21,514 bases of DNA from a virus: positions 1 to 21,514 of the IMG/VR virus record IMGVR_UViG_3300018420_000141. The stretch is one strand, 5' to 3'. Shown piece after piece: positions 8,358 to 16,489 of the stretch. The notes beneath the pieces were generated by a model. That model was not told where the DNA came from and did not search any database. It saw nothing but the letters and a program-made list of their open reading frames with translations. The position numbers and the translations under genes were made by a program. Numbering within the stretch: position 1 is the first letter of the stretch; every line of letters starts with the position of its first letter.

Positions 8358-8979
8358 ATGAATACACCTGAATATTTTCAGTAGAATTGAGTTTACATTC
8401 AACTAATTCATTAGTTGCCTGTACAAAATTATTAAACCGAGTTTCTACAATATTAGAATATTCTACATTCCAGGGCGAAATAATTTTAGGAAGAATGAGA
8501 ATAATTTGTACATTTAGAATACCGCTGGGATCGTAAGTATCATAGTCTAAAATGAGTTTATCAAAATTTAAATTATCTTTCCAATATACAGCTAGATCAA
8601 AAGTCTTCGAAGGATTAATTTTACCTTCTTTGTTTAATAATTCATAAACAACAGCCTGACCGGTTTTCATAAAATAATTAATGCTGTCGATATCTAGTTT
8701 TTCTAAGGGTTCTGGTCTATATAATCCTTCAGCAACAATTAGTCTATGATCAGAAAATTCTCCATCAGGTTGCCTTACAGTAGTCATAGCATCAGCATGC
8801 ATTAATAACTGTCTTGCTATTCTTTTCTTTTCTTCTTCAGTGGTTATGTAATCTAAAGTTACTGGGTCAGCATAACCACCTAGAAATTTAGCCATAGTAA
8901 TACCAGGCGCTAATTTAGTACGAGATGTAATCTTATCCTGAAAATCTGGATTATAATATGGATCAGGTACATACTTCAT
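8356..8979 (-). CDS. Baseplate-cluster protein with degenerate M15-peptidase-like pattern
   Basis: I do not recognise a named T4 counterpart for this 207-residue protein. Its block order resembles D-Ala-D-Ala peptidases of the M15_3/VanY type: KLAPGITMAKFL (22-33; family FTLSEFL), IARQLLMHADAMTTVR (54-69), RLIVAEGLYRPE (79-90; family RITSGYRSPE), KTGQAVVYELLNKEGK (105-120; family SxHxxGxAxDI), then FDLAVYWKDNLNFDKLILDY (127-146) and a GILNVQIILI strand (153-162; family WVHVSI). The zinc ligands expected in an active enzyme are absent: the SxHxxG histidine position is Met104, the AxD aspartate is Val111, and the WxH histidine falls near Asn156. If the relationship is real the domain is non-catalytic. 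The start overlaps the spike stop by ATGA, placing it with the hub tip genes. Confidence 0.6.
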   Translation of the reverse strand: MKYVPDPYYNPDFQDKITSRTKLAPGITMAKFLGGYADPVTLDYITTEEEKKRIARQLLMHADAMTTVRQPDGEFSDHRLIVAEGLYRPEPLEKLDIDSINYFMKTGQAVVYELLNKEGKINPSKTFDLAVYWKDNLNFDKLILDYDTYDPSGILNVQIILILPKIISPWNVEYSNIVETRFNNFVQATNELVECKLNSTENIQVYS

Positions 8980-10343
8980 GATGACGTAAACCTCTTATTA
9001 ATACCCTTCGAAGAATTCCCAATTGGAGTACTACCCCTCTTGATACCAGGTTCATTCGATACTGTTCTACCAATAGATGTAGGTGTTGGTCTAATATAAG
9101 ATGCTGATAATTTACCTTCTGCTATTTGAGACCCTATAAATTTTTCATTTGCTATTGTAATAGGATCTCTTAATTTAGACCGAACTTCTGGTGTTGTTAA
9201 TCGTCTTGCTGATATTCCACCGTAATCTACTGTTTTATCAATTTGGTTTTTAAGACCGTCGCCATAATCTACTTTAACCCTACGAACGCCTTTATTAGAA
9301 ACATTTAAGTAATCGTCTATAATAATATTATCTACTTCGACAGTAGTTTTATTTGTTGCTTCTGTATTATCAATTGTTTGTGATCCACCACCAGACCCAG
9401 GTCCCAATGGAGCTGACCCAGCTTGGTCTGCGGCAGCAGCAAATGATGCTTTACCATTTAAAGATCCATGGAATGTAGTAGCATACATTGCAGTTGAATG
9501 TGTTGATGTAGTATTGACTCGATCTATATGAGCTGTCTTCCCATAATATACAATTTCATCCCCACCGAATGTACCACTATCACCGATAACGGTCAATGAT
9601 GAAGCTCCGATATTAATATTTGGAGAAGAAAGTACAACTTCATCTTCAGCAGTCATTGTAAGAATACCACCAGTAAAGTGATTAGTATCTCCTTCAATAA
9701 AAACATTCAGATCTTGTCTTACGAATGAATTTTTGTCAACATAAATTGTTTCAGTCTCAGAACCTAATACATATTTTGATTTATTCTTTTTAATTGTTGT
9801 CTCATGATTCCTATGTACCTTTTGACGATATGATCCTTTTATATCTTTATCTTCATCGCCACCAACATTGACGTTAAAATCTCCACCTACCCTAAGATCA
9901 AAATCACCACTTACGTTTAATGTCAGGTTACCATTATATGATATCTCTCCATCGCCTTCAATAATAACTTTTTCATCTCCACCAGAGATTCGAATGGTGT
10001 TTTTTACTGAACTAATTATAACACTTCCATCAGCTCTTAATTCTACGCCGGCGCCGGTTCTGTGCTTAAATAGCATTCTTTCTCCGCCAGGAGTATCATC
10101 AATCTCTGTAACGTGACCTGATATAGTTTCTCTTACTTGATTTAAGGGGTATTGTGAAGCTATAGTATCATTTAGATCTAGATCAATCCCACGATCCCCT
10201 CCCCCAGTATAAAGCTCATTACGAATAATACCTCTAGCAGCTAAGTTAGTAGAAGCTACATTAATATATTCTTTTTTAGGAAAAACTTTAGAGGGATCTT
10301 TAAATCCGTCTTCCTCAACCCCTACTGTATCATATTCAGCCAT
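8976..10343 (-). CDS. gp5C-like central spike (beta-helix needle) as a separate protein
   Basis: This 455-residue protein corresponds to the C-terminal, membrane-piercing half of T4 gp5 and to VgrG needles. The key segment is ETISGHVTEIDDTPGGERML (72-91), then FKHRTGAGVELRADGSVII (92-110), the classic entry into the triple-stranded beta-helix. It is followed by short valine/glycine strands (LTLNVSGDFDLRVGGDFNVN, 140-159) up to about residue 260. There is no OB-fold or lysozyme domain; those are in the gene at 12405-13223. A fibre-like ATTFHGSLNGKAS segment and a Gly-rich linker (about 288-320) lead to a 130-residue C-terminal extension of unknown function. Its start overlaps the stop of the 686-residue protein as TAATG. 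A trimer at the tail tip is inferred from the family. Confidence 0.85.
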   Translation of the reverse strand: MAEYDTVGVEEDGFKDPSKVFPKKEYINVASTNLAARGIIRNELYTGGGDRGIDLDLNDTIASQYPLNQVRETISGHVTEIDDTPGGERMLFKHRTGAGVELRADGSVIISSVKNTIRISGGDEKVIIEGDGEISYNGNLTLNVSGDFDLRVGGDFNVNVGGDEDKDIKGSYRQKVHRNHETTIKKNKSKYVLGSETETIYVDKNSFVRQDLNVFIEGDTNHFTGGILTMTAEDEVVLSSPNINIGASSLTVIGDSGTFGGDEIVYYGKTAHIDRVNTTSTHSTAMYATTFHGSLNGKASFAAAADQAGSAPLGPGSGGGSQTIDNTEATNKTTVEVDNIIIDDYLNVSNKGVRRVKVDYGDGLKNQIDKTVDYGGISARRLTTPEVRSKLRDPITIANEKFIGSQIAEGKLSASYIRPTPTSIGRTVSNEPGIKRGSTPIGNSSKGINKRFTSS

Positions 10344-12403
10344 TATTTTTTACTCCATGAATTAGTTTCAGAATTATAAATGTAACCATTGTTTATCAGA
10401 TCAGATCGATTCTTATCTATTTCCTGTACAAGTACATCTATATTTCCAAGCAATACATTATTCTTTTCTATAGCATCGTTTCGTTGAGTGCTACCACTAA
10501 TGAAATTTTGTATAGAACTTTCACCAAAAGCCCTTTGATCTCTAGAAAGAATATTTGAATTTTTTATTTTACTTGAAAGCGTTGATGCTAGTGAATTTAA
10601 TTCTTCTTCAGTCGGTAATTTAAATTTCCCTGTAGCTGCATCAATTTCTTTACCAGCATTTTTAAGAATATCCTTTGTAGGAATAACCTGGGGAATTCCT
10701 TTACCTGAAGGACTGGATATCTTTTTAGGAAGCAAGTTAACAGCTTCTTCTTCAGTAATAGGTTCATCTTTTTGACGTATATCATAGTCATAAACAGTAG
10801 TTTTATTTTTCTGACCTCTTACATATAATTCTACGTCAAATCCTGGTGCAGAAGATCCGTTGTCTATATCTCTTCTTCCAACAATTTCCCCGCCAGGATA
10901 AATTTTATAGTAAGTGTCTATGAATGCCCCGAATGAACTCCATTGTTCCGAAGTAATAGATCCTGAGTTAAGATATAAATCTAAGTTTGGTACTTTACTT
11001 GGAACTGTATATCCTGCAACAAATCCTACGTATATTGTCCCTTTATTCCATTTTGTTTGTGGTCCAGGATCTATAGATATAGGCCTACCCCTTTGTATGG
11101 TACCATCCTTTTGTATAACATAGTGCCATTGTATACCCGATTTAACACCCTGCTGAACTGGATAAAGCGGCCCAAATTGTGACACTGACCTTTGTATTTC
11201 CTGCACATGGATATCTTTAGCCTTATAAAAATTATTACTCCAAGTCTTAGACCAATCTACAACAAGGGTAGTGATTTTCCGAGGATTTTTCTTAAGATCA
11301 AATTCTAATTCTTCCTTTGTATCAATATTTTCGAATACATAAGTTTCTGGAGTAAGAGCACCTAAGAACTTATTACCTTGGGCAATAGCATTAAAAGGGA
11401 TATCTGAGATTTTTATTTGCTTATTAGTATTATTAGGTTTTGCTATTAATTTATTTAGATTTGATGCGCCATTTTCTTCTACTATATTACTTGGTACATC
11501 ATATCCTTCAGGTACTATAAACCCATCGGGAACTGAAGTAACAACTTCTCCAAACTTATTAGCCGATCCAGTACCTTTAATTTTACCGGCGACTGCAGCA
11601 AGTAAGTTACCAAAGCTACTACCTAGGTTTCCAAACCCAAGCTCACTTTCAGATTGCACTGGGTTATCTAGGTTTCTCATAATTCTCCGAACAATCTTTT
11701 TTGATTCTGCAGTTATTTCAGTAGGTATTTCTTTTTTTACTGATTCGGACACTTTTTCCGGAACTGCAGAACTTTCCTCTAATGCTTGTCTCATATTAGT
11801 ATCAGTAGCCGAAAATACGCCACTTAATGCGCTTCTAATTGATTTAGGATTACCCGCAACTGTAACAGCATTCAACAGAGCGGAAGAAACCGGTTTTCCG
11901 GTTAATGTTTCAATTTCAGATTGTTTAGTAGAAAGAGTTGTAACTGGTATATTAGGAACACTTTCTGTTAATTTAGCAACTACTGGTTCATCACTTACAC
12001 CAATATTTTGTTTAAAATTTTCGGTTAAGGATTTAAATCCCCCTAGTACTGAACCTATAATATCTCCTGTTGGCGCTCCTTCTGCTGAAAGTCTTTCAAT
12101 TTGAGAATTTAATGCCTTGGCTTCAACTTCTGCTAATGAAGCAATTTCTTCAAGACTACGAAGATCGAAATTAAATATTTCCTTTGCCAATTGTGGATCG
12201 TATTCTACAATTTCCTCTACGGTGTAATCTACTTTAATCTCATCATAAGCTTTTCTTAACGAAATAGTTTTTTCAACTAATTCATAGTCAAACACACTAG
12301 TAAAAAACGGCTTGTCACCTCTTTTCACTTGCACAGAATTAATTGAAGTTGGTATACTACCAAGGGTAATCGTATTAGTTTTTCTGGCTCTTTCAATTGG
12401 CAT
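10343..12403 (-). CDS. Hub-tip protein with inactive amidase-like (PGRP/Amidase_2) domain
   Basis: This 686-residue protein has four parts. Residues 1-65 look like a small beta-domain. About 70-370 is helical and low-complexity linker. About 376-528 is an Amidase_2/PGRP-like domain, and 530-686 is a helical C-terminus. The domain call comes from WHYVIQKDGTIQRGRP (426-441), the counterpart of T7 lysozyme YHFIIKRDGTVEAGR, then TIYVGFVAG (456-464; family SIGVCLVG), a helix, and EIVGRRDI...APGFDVELYV (506-528; family HHEV...CPSFDLKRW). The zinc ligands are gone: T7 His17 is Asp383 (VVDWSKT), His122 is Arg510, and Cys130 is Ala519. Catalytic Tyr46 is Trp426. The fold may serve peptidoglycan binding or assembly. 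The gene sits between the OB-lysozyme and spike genes, so a role in the hub or spike is likely but unproven. Confidence 0.75.
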   Translation of the reverse strand: MPIERARKTNTITLGSIPTSINSVQVKRGDKPFFTSVFDYELVEKTISLRKAYDEIKVDYTVEEIVEYDPQLAKEIFNFDLRSLEEIASLAEVEAKALNSQIERLSAEGAPTGDIIGSVLGGFKSLTENFKQNIGVSDEPVVAKLTESVPNIPVTTLSTKQSEIETLTGKPVSSALLNAVTVAGNPKSIRSALSGVFSATDTNMRQALEESSAVPEKVSESVKKEIPTEITAESKKIVRRIMRNLDNPVQSESELGFGNLGSSFGNLLAAVAGKIKGTGSANKFGEVVTSVPDGFIVPEGYDVPSNIVEENGASNLNKLIAKPNNTNKQIKISDIPFNAIAQGNKFLGALTPETYVFENIDTKEELEFDLKKNPRKITTLVVDWSKTWSNNFYKAKDIHVQEIQRSVSQFGPLYPVQQGVKSGIQWHYVIQKDGTIQRGRPISIDPGPQTKWNKGTIYVGFVAGYTVPSKVPNLDLYLNSGSITSEQWSSFGAFIDTYYKIYPGGEIVGRRDIDNGSSAPGFDVELYVRGQKNKTTVYDYDIRQKDEPITEEEAVNLLPKKISSPSGKGIPQVIPTKDILKNAGKEIDAATGKFKLPTEEELNSLASTLSSKIKNSNILSRDQRAFGESSIQNFISGSTQRNDAIEKNNVLLGNIDVLVQEIDKNRSDLINNGYIYNSETNSWSKK

Positions 12404-12404
12404 T

Positions 12405-13223
12405 CTAAGTTTCCATCTTCTCTAATATCTCTTCAGAAAATTTAATTCTACTATCAGTACTTCCTGGAGCAGGTCTTTCATAATATGCCTCAAAGACCCT
12501 TGAGGCTTGTTCAACAGTTTGGGTTTTCCTCAATAGTCCTAAACCAAAATAAGGATAGGAGTACAATTCATGTTTTATAAATTCTAACTGTGGCAATAAT
12601 TCCCTAAAATTATATTTTCTTTCTGAACAGAATTCTTTTAAGGCACCAAGTCGATTACCAGCTCTACTAGAGGGATTCCATTGCGCAATTCCAAAGGAGC
12701 CTTCACTTGAGTTTAATGCTAATGGATTTAGATCTCCTCTGTTTGTATTAGCTCCCGATTCTACCATCAGATTTCCAATAATTCCACAGGTTTGTTGTAC
12801 TGTAAAAGAACCTCCTTCGGGTGATAAAAAGAATACATAAGCTTTTTCAATGTTTGTATTGCCAGTTAAAGTTCTTTGAGCAGTTTCCTCTGTTACATTA
12901 ATCCTGCCTGTTTCAAATTTAGGTATTGATCCAACAACCAAAGGTATTTGTGAATTGGTACCATCTAGGAAAACACCAAATACCTGAGCCATAGGTTTAA
13001 TACCAATATTAGTACCAATACCAGAACTTCCTCCCTCAGTTGTAGGGGTTACTACTTGAGCCCATGGTAAATCCTCTTCCGGTATATCATCTATATTTGC
13101 GGTGTGAACGCCAAATATTCTAACCTTTACTCGACCAAGTTCTAACGGGTCATTAATGGAAATAACAGTTCCAATAAACCATCTAGTAGAATCACCATAA
13201 AAATCTGAAGTCGTTGGTATCAT
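12405..13223 (-). CDS. gp5: gp5-type OB-fold protein with tail lysozyme domain (Phage_lysozyme2-like)
   Basis: Residues 13-100 are the gp5 OB-fold that sits on the gp27 hub: RWFIGTVISINDPLELGRVK (14-33), PWAQVVTP (53-60), VFGVFLDGTNSQIPLVVGSI (81-100). After a linker (101-123) comes a lysozyme/transglycosylase-type domain at about 124-270: EKAYVFFLS (126-134), CGIIGNLMVESG (146-157), EGSFGIAQW (174-182), LPQLEFIKHEL (210-220), EAYYERPAPG (245-254). I recognise these as the Phage_lysozyme2 pattern. Glu155 in NLMVESG is the probable catalytic acid and is present, so the enzyme looks active against peptidoglycan glycan strands. T4 gp5 uses a different lysozyme (GH24) and carries the beta-helix in the same chain; here the chain ends after the lysozyme. 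Start overlaps the gp27-like stop by ATGA. Confidence 0.9.
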   Translation of the reverse strand: MIPTTSDFYGDSTRWFIGTVISINDPLELGRVKVRIFGVHTANIDDIPEEDLPWAQVVTPTTEGGSSGIGTNIGIKPMAQVFGVFLDGTNSQIPLVVGSIPKFETGRINVTEETAQRTLTGNTNIEKAYVFFLSPEGGSFTVQQTCGIIGNLMVESGANTNRGDLNPLALNSSEGSFGIAQWNPSSRAGNRLGALKEFCSERKYNFRELLPQLEFIKHELYSYPYFGLGLLRKTQTVEQASRVFEAYYERPAPGSTDSRIKFSEEILEKMET

Positions 13224-14584
13224 TGTATACTCGGTTCCTCAACAAATGATGCTAGTTTAGCACATAATAGACTAACATCGTATCTTTCAGCCTTAATCAT
13301 GTGTTTTGCAGCATAGATTATATAGTCTCCTGATTTTTTTCTATCAAATCTAGGTTCGTCTGGATCATCAGAAGAATTATCTTTAAAAAGAATTCTTATA
13401 ACATTTCCCGTAGTATAATGTGAATAGCCGCTGACATGTTCCTCATGAGTTATAAAATCTTGACCTCTAACCTGTATCACCATTGGAGTTTTGGTCATAA
13501 AATTCCTTAAGGAATTTGCTATAACTTTTTTCTTATGTGAAGGGCCATCTGGTTCCTGATGAAGAGTTTTAAATCCGCCTGCACCATCATATGTCCCACC
13601 ATTTGTTATATGGGAAATAACTCTAGAATTATATTCACTTATTTTTTTTTCTTCGATTTTAAAATCAGGACCATAATTAAATCTTTCTTGTCCCTCTTTA
13701 AAATAGTCTGAACCTGCTAGGGTATAGAATACATCATTGTCTACAGCAAAATTAACATCTTGGGGAATTGCTTTCATAGTATCATAAAAACTATATTTAG
13801 ATCCAACTACTCCAGATCGAATAAGTCGAAGTAGATTTTCATTTTCCTCTTGCCTATAACTCTGTATAGAGGTGAAAGTAGTAAAAGATCCTAAAGTATT
13901 AGCTGCATTTTGCCAGTATACATAAGGGTTCTTTATATTAATTGGCCGCCTTCTTAGCATAGTCCCTAAATCTACTATACGAAGAAATTGATCACCAAAT
14001 GAAGAATATACGTAAAAAGGTAAACCATCACTACTAGTCGTTCTATTTCTAATCCATAAAGCTGCTTCAATTGGATGTAGGTTAGGAACAATAACTTTCA
14101 TTTTCCCTTTATATTCGTCAATAGAGCTTACAACCTCCTTTTTTAAAAATGTAGAAAGTATATTTGCCATAATAGATATTGGAGTTCCTTGATAAGATTT
14201 ATTAATATTCTTAACACTTGAAGTATAAACAATATCTTCTACTAATTTTAAAAATATTGTTTCATTCTTATCATTGGCTTTATAAGATCCTATTATTTTT
14301 TCTATACGGAAGGTTTTAGTTATAATCTTGGCTCTTTCTTCAAGATTAGTTGGCCTAATATTAACAACTATTCTTTCCCCACCCTGGACGTCCATAGCTG
14401 CTATAAGATTATTATTATCAACAAAAGCTATTTGGCCGGTTAGATAAGGTTTTTCTATATGCTCAAAGATCTCAAGGTCAGATATAGAATTTTTAATATC
14501 GACTGGTATACTATCTGGGGATCTATCTGCAAAAAATAGCACAGATTCAAATTGGTATGAGCTTTGGGTTTCTCCGTTTGCCAT
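13220..14584 (-). CDS. gp27: gp27-like baseplate hub protein
   Basis: The 454-residue protein immediately precedes the gp5-type gene and overlaps it by four bases, as expected for the hub on which the spike trimer is mounted. Features consistent with the gp27/gpD hub fold are an N-terminal beta domain (ISDLEIFEHIEKPYLTGQIA, 33-52), then GGERIVVNIRP, FRIEKI and IFLKLVEDIVYTSSVKNINK. A second domain region follows around MKVIVPNLHPIEAALWIRNR and PFYVYSSFGDQFLRIVD. The C-terminal part has MVIQVRGQ and SGDYIIYAAKHMI, which fits the second tube-like barrel. T4 gp27 is 391 residues. Sequence similarity to T4 is low by eye, so the name rests mostly on position, size and domain pattern. The start lies one base after the gp53 stop, with AAGGT upstream. 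Confidence 0.75.
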   Translation of the reverse strand: MANGETQSSYQFESVLFFADRSPDSIPVDIKNSISDLEIFEHIEKPYLTGQIAFVDNNNLIAAMDVQGGERIVVNIRPTNLEERAKIITKTFRIEKIIGSYKANDKNETIFLKLVEDIVYTSSVKNINKSYQGTPISIMANILSTFLKKEVVSSIDEYKGKMKVIVPNLHPIEAALWIRNRTTSSDGLPFYVYSSFGDQFLRIVDLGTMLRRRPINIKNPYVYWQNAANTLGSFTTFTSIQSYRQEENENLLRLIRSGVVGSKYSFYDTMKAIPQDVNFAVDNDVFYTLAGSDYFKEGQERFNYGPDFKIEEKKISEYNSRVISHITNGGTYDGAGGFKTLHQEPDGPSHKKKVIANSLRNFMTKTPMVIQVRGQDFITHEEHVSGYSHYTTGNVIRILFKDNSSDDPDEPRFDRKKSGDYIIYAAKHMIKAERYDVSLLCAKLASFVEEPSIQ

Positions 14585-14585
14585 T

Positions 14586-15332
14586 TTATGACCTTATAGA
14601 TTTCTTATATGCCGAAAGTATATCGTTAATAACATTAGGTCTAATAACCTTAATAGATCTTAAAGCTTCATTTTCATTAATATAATTCTCGAAATTCGTA
14701 ACCTCTGTTAATTGCACACCCGGACCGATTAAAGGATCAATATCTGTCCAATTTCCGCTTCCATCAATATAATGGTGAGCGGCATTATAATATTCTGAAT
14801 ATGAATGAACAGTTACGGTTTCGGTTACAATACTCTGAGGATCAATAGGATTTGGATAATTTACAACCAATGATTCTCCTACTTCAAATTCCAAGTCATT
14901 AGCTTGCACAACAATTTGTCCAAATTCTACATTCCTATGTATGATATTACTAGAGGATCCTGATTGTGCTCCAGTTAAAGTCCTACCAAGAGTAAAAATA
15001 CCATTTAAGCTATCCCTGGTAGTAATTGCTGTTCCTTCATAATCCTTTTTAATCTTTGCTTCTAACTCTCTATTAGTAAGCGGCCAGCCTTGTAGCCTAA
15101 GGTTATCATTCATTAAATAAAAGGTCCAATGATAAAGAGGAGAATTATAGAGACGAATAGAAACCTGATCAGGTCGAAATCCTTCATGAATCTGCTCATA
15201 TTGATAAAAAGAAGCATCGTCCTTAATCTGATCAATAATGTCCGTATAGGTAGTTATATTCTGGAAAAGTATATTTGAGGCTTCGTTACCAAATTTATAT
15301 CGTACCTTTTCAAAATCTTTAAAAAATCTCAT
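14586..15332 (-). CDS. gp53: Baseplate wedge subunit gp53
   Basis: gp53 clamps adjacent wedges together around gp6 and gp25. The N-terminal half matches T4 gp53: RPDQVSIRLYNSPLYHWTFY (53-72), then LMNDNLRLQGWPLT, equivalent to T4 PEEIANAIYGNPQLYWVLLM and NDN...YGWITS. The C-terminal NENEALRSIKVI (219-230) matches T4 ENEKLRQIKII. Between them lies a beta-rich insertion (about 105-210, with GIFTLGRTLTGAQSG and LEFEVGESLVV), which makes it 248 residues against 196 in T4. The start overlaps the gp48-like stop by ATGA, indicating coupled translation. Confidence 0.9.
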   Translation of the reverse strand: MRFFKDFEKVRYKFGNEASNILFQNITTYTDIIDQIKDDASFYQYEQIHEGFRPDQVSIRLYNSPLYHWTFYLMNDNLRLQGWPLTNRELEAKIKKDYEGTAITTRDSLNGIFTLGRTLTGAQSGSSSNIIHRNVEFGQIVVQANDLEFEVGESLVVNYPNPIDPQSIVTETVTVHSYSEYYNAAHHYIDGSGNWTDIDPLIGPGVQLTEVTNFENYINENEALRSIKVIRPNVINDILSAYKKSIRS

Positions 15333-16444
15333 CCGAAGTCCCCTAGTATATCTTTTTTATGAAGAGTCCTAATTTCAACAAAGTTTAATGTTAAATCAAT
15401 TTCATTTGGCTGCCCGTCAGAATGGAAGGTAGCACTTGTAGGATTATATGACGTTTGTATATTTCTTAAATAGCAAGTTTCTAATTTTGGTATTCTAGCC
15501 TTTGCACCTTTATAAGAAAAACTTATTCCAAATGCATTAGGAAAATTATATCCAATAGGTATACCAGCAGCTTCAATAGATTCGGGATACATTTCAGTCC
15601 TAAAATGTCTTATAATATTTTCTACAGTTCTTGCTTCAGTTGGAGAGGTTGCAATAAATTTAAAAGTAAAATTAAATTCCCGTAAATTTACATTTCGAAA
15701 TAATGCTCTTGTATTCGGATTTGCTGTTGCCTGTACAGCTAATTGACCAGCAATACCAACACCTCCTGGTATTTTATCTGCCAATCTACCAGCAGCTAAT
15801 CGTGCAAGGGTATTATTATCGATGCCTCTCATATCAAAGATCGATCGGAGTCCCTCCATAAGACCGGTAGCTAGTGATCCCGCTATAGTGTCCCCAGACT
15901 GTAGTCCTCCCATCGCCGCGGCTCCCATGGGATTAAGGTTAGTGGTGTCATATTGAACCCCTTCATTCATAACTATATTTCCAGCTGGCATGTATAAATC
16001 AATAACAGGCGCAGAGGTATCTATTGTATACTTTATACCCCTAAATCCATCTGATAGTGTAGAAGCTAATGCTGCACCTTCAGCTCCGGCATCTTGTTGT
16101 TGTTTTTGTTGTTCCTGTTCCGCAGATAAACCCGGATCTACTGAATTATTAAAACGTATCGGGTCGTCATCACTTTTACCTTTGTTATTATTGGAGCTGG
16201 AGCCTGTCCTGGATACATTGTCAAAACCAACTGCTTCTAGTAACTTATTAATACCGCTACCAGGATTAAGTCTATCGGCTTTTTTTACAGTAAAGCGAAT
16301 CCTACCTTGATAAGTTTCATCCTTCTTTATAGGATACGATAATACCGTGTTGCTTTGTAGTAAACTAGATCTTACAATACTGTTGTTTAAAACAACAGGC
16401 TGTCTTGAACTTTGAAGATTGTCAACGATCCATGTATCTGCCAT
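15329..16444 (-). CDS. gp48: gp48-like baseplate/tail-tube connector
   Basis: In T4 gp48 and gp54 cap the hub and start the tail tube. This 371-residue protein is the T4 gp48 size (364). Its C-terminus follows the gp48 pattern: PKLETCYLRNIQTSYNPTSA, then NEIDLTLNFVEIRTLHKKD near the end, like T4 IFGPCQIQSIRFDKTP and STFTLEITMREIITLNRAS. A middle segment NLREFNFTFKFIATSPTEAR resembles T4 KVFTWDLTPRSTED. The N-terminal third contains a disordered linker rich in Ser, Asn, Asp and Gln (about 80-125) that is not conserved in T4. gp54 is the alternative assignment, but a better gp54 candidate lies at 17623. It is the first gene of the minus-strand block, with AGGA nine bases before the ATG and a late promoter 38 bases upstream. 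Confidence 0.75.
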   Translation of the reverse strand: MADTWIVDNLQSSRQPVVLNNSIVRSSLLQSNTVLSYPIKKDETYQGRIRFTVKKADRLNPGSGINKLLEAVGFDNVSRTGSSSNNNKGKSDDDPIRFNNSVDPGLSAEQEQQKQQQDAGAEGAALASTLSDGFRGIKYTIDTSAPVIDLYMPAGNIVMNEGVQYDTTNLNPMGAAAMGGLQSGDTIAGSLATGLMEGLRSIFDMRGIDNNTLARLAAGRLADKIPGGVGIAGQLAVQATANPNTRALFRNVNLREFNFTFKFIATSPTEARTVENIIRHFRTEMYPESIEAAGIPIGYNFPNAFGISFSYKGAKARIPKLETCYLRNIQTSYNPTSATFHSDGQPNEIDLTLNFVEIRTLHKKDILGDFG

Positions 16445-16455
16445 TTGAAAAGTCC

Positions 16456-16463
16456 TATAGATA
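16456..16463 (+). promoter_or_regulatory. Candidate late promoter for the gp4 operon
   Basis: The plus strand reads TATAGATA, one mismatch from TATAAATA. With late-promoter spacing, transcription would begin near 16469, a 28-base leader before the gp4 ATG. It sits in the 52-base divergent gap and faces away from the exact minus-strand box at 16482-16489; the two predicted transcripts would overlap by a few bases. Confidence 0.45.
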
Positions 16464-16481
16464 ATAAGAAAGATTTAATCT

Positions 16482-16489
16482 TATTTATA
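16482..16489 (-). promoter_or_regulatory. T4-type late promoter for the minus-strand baseplate block
   Basis: The minus strand reads TATAAATA exactly. Predicted start of transcription is near 16476, giving a leader of about 32 bases that includes AGGA before the gp48-like ATG at 16444. All genes down to gp25 could be served from this one promoter, because the junctions between them are overlaps or gaps of one or two bases. Confidence 0.75.

Noticed and set aside
10373-10380. TATAAATG on the plus strand as a late promoter
   Set aside because: It lies inside a minus-strand gene with no plus-strand gene downstream and mismatches the box at its last base.
10597-10791. 64-codon minus-strand frame
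   Set aside because: Alternative frame within the 686-residue protein, without a ribosome site.
15990-16310. 106-codon plus-strand frame with a cysteine-rich stretch
   Set aside because: The cysteines are the complement of the CAA/CAG-rich glutamine linker in the gp48-like gene.
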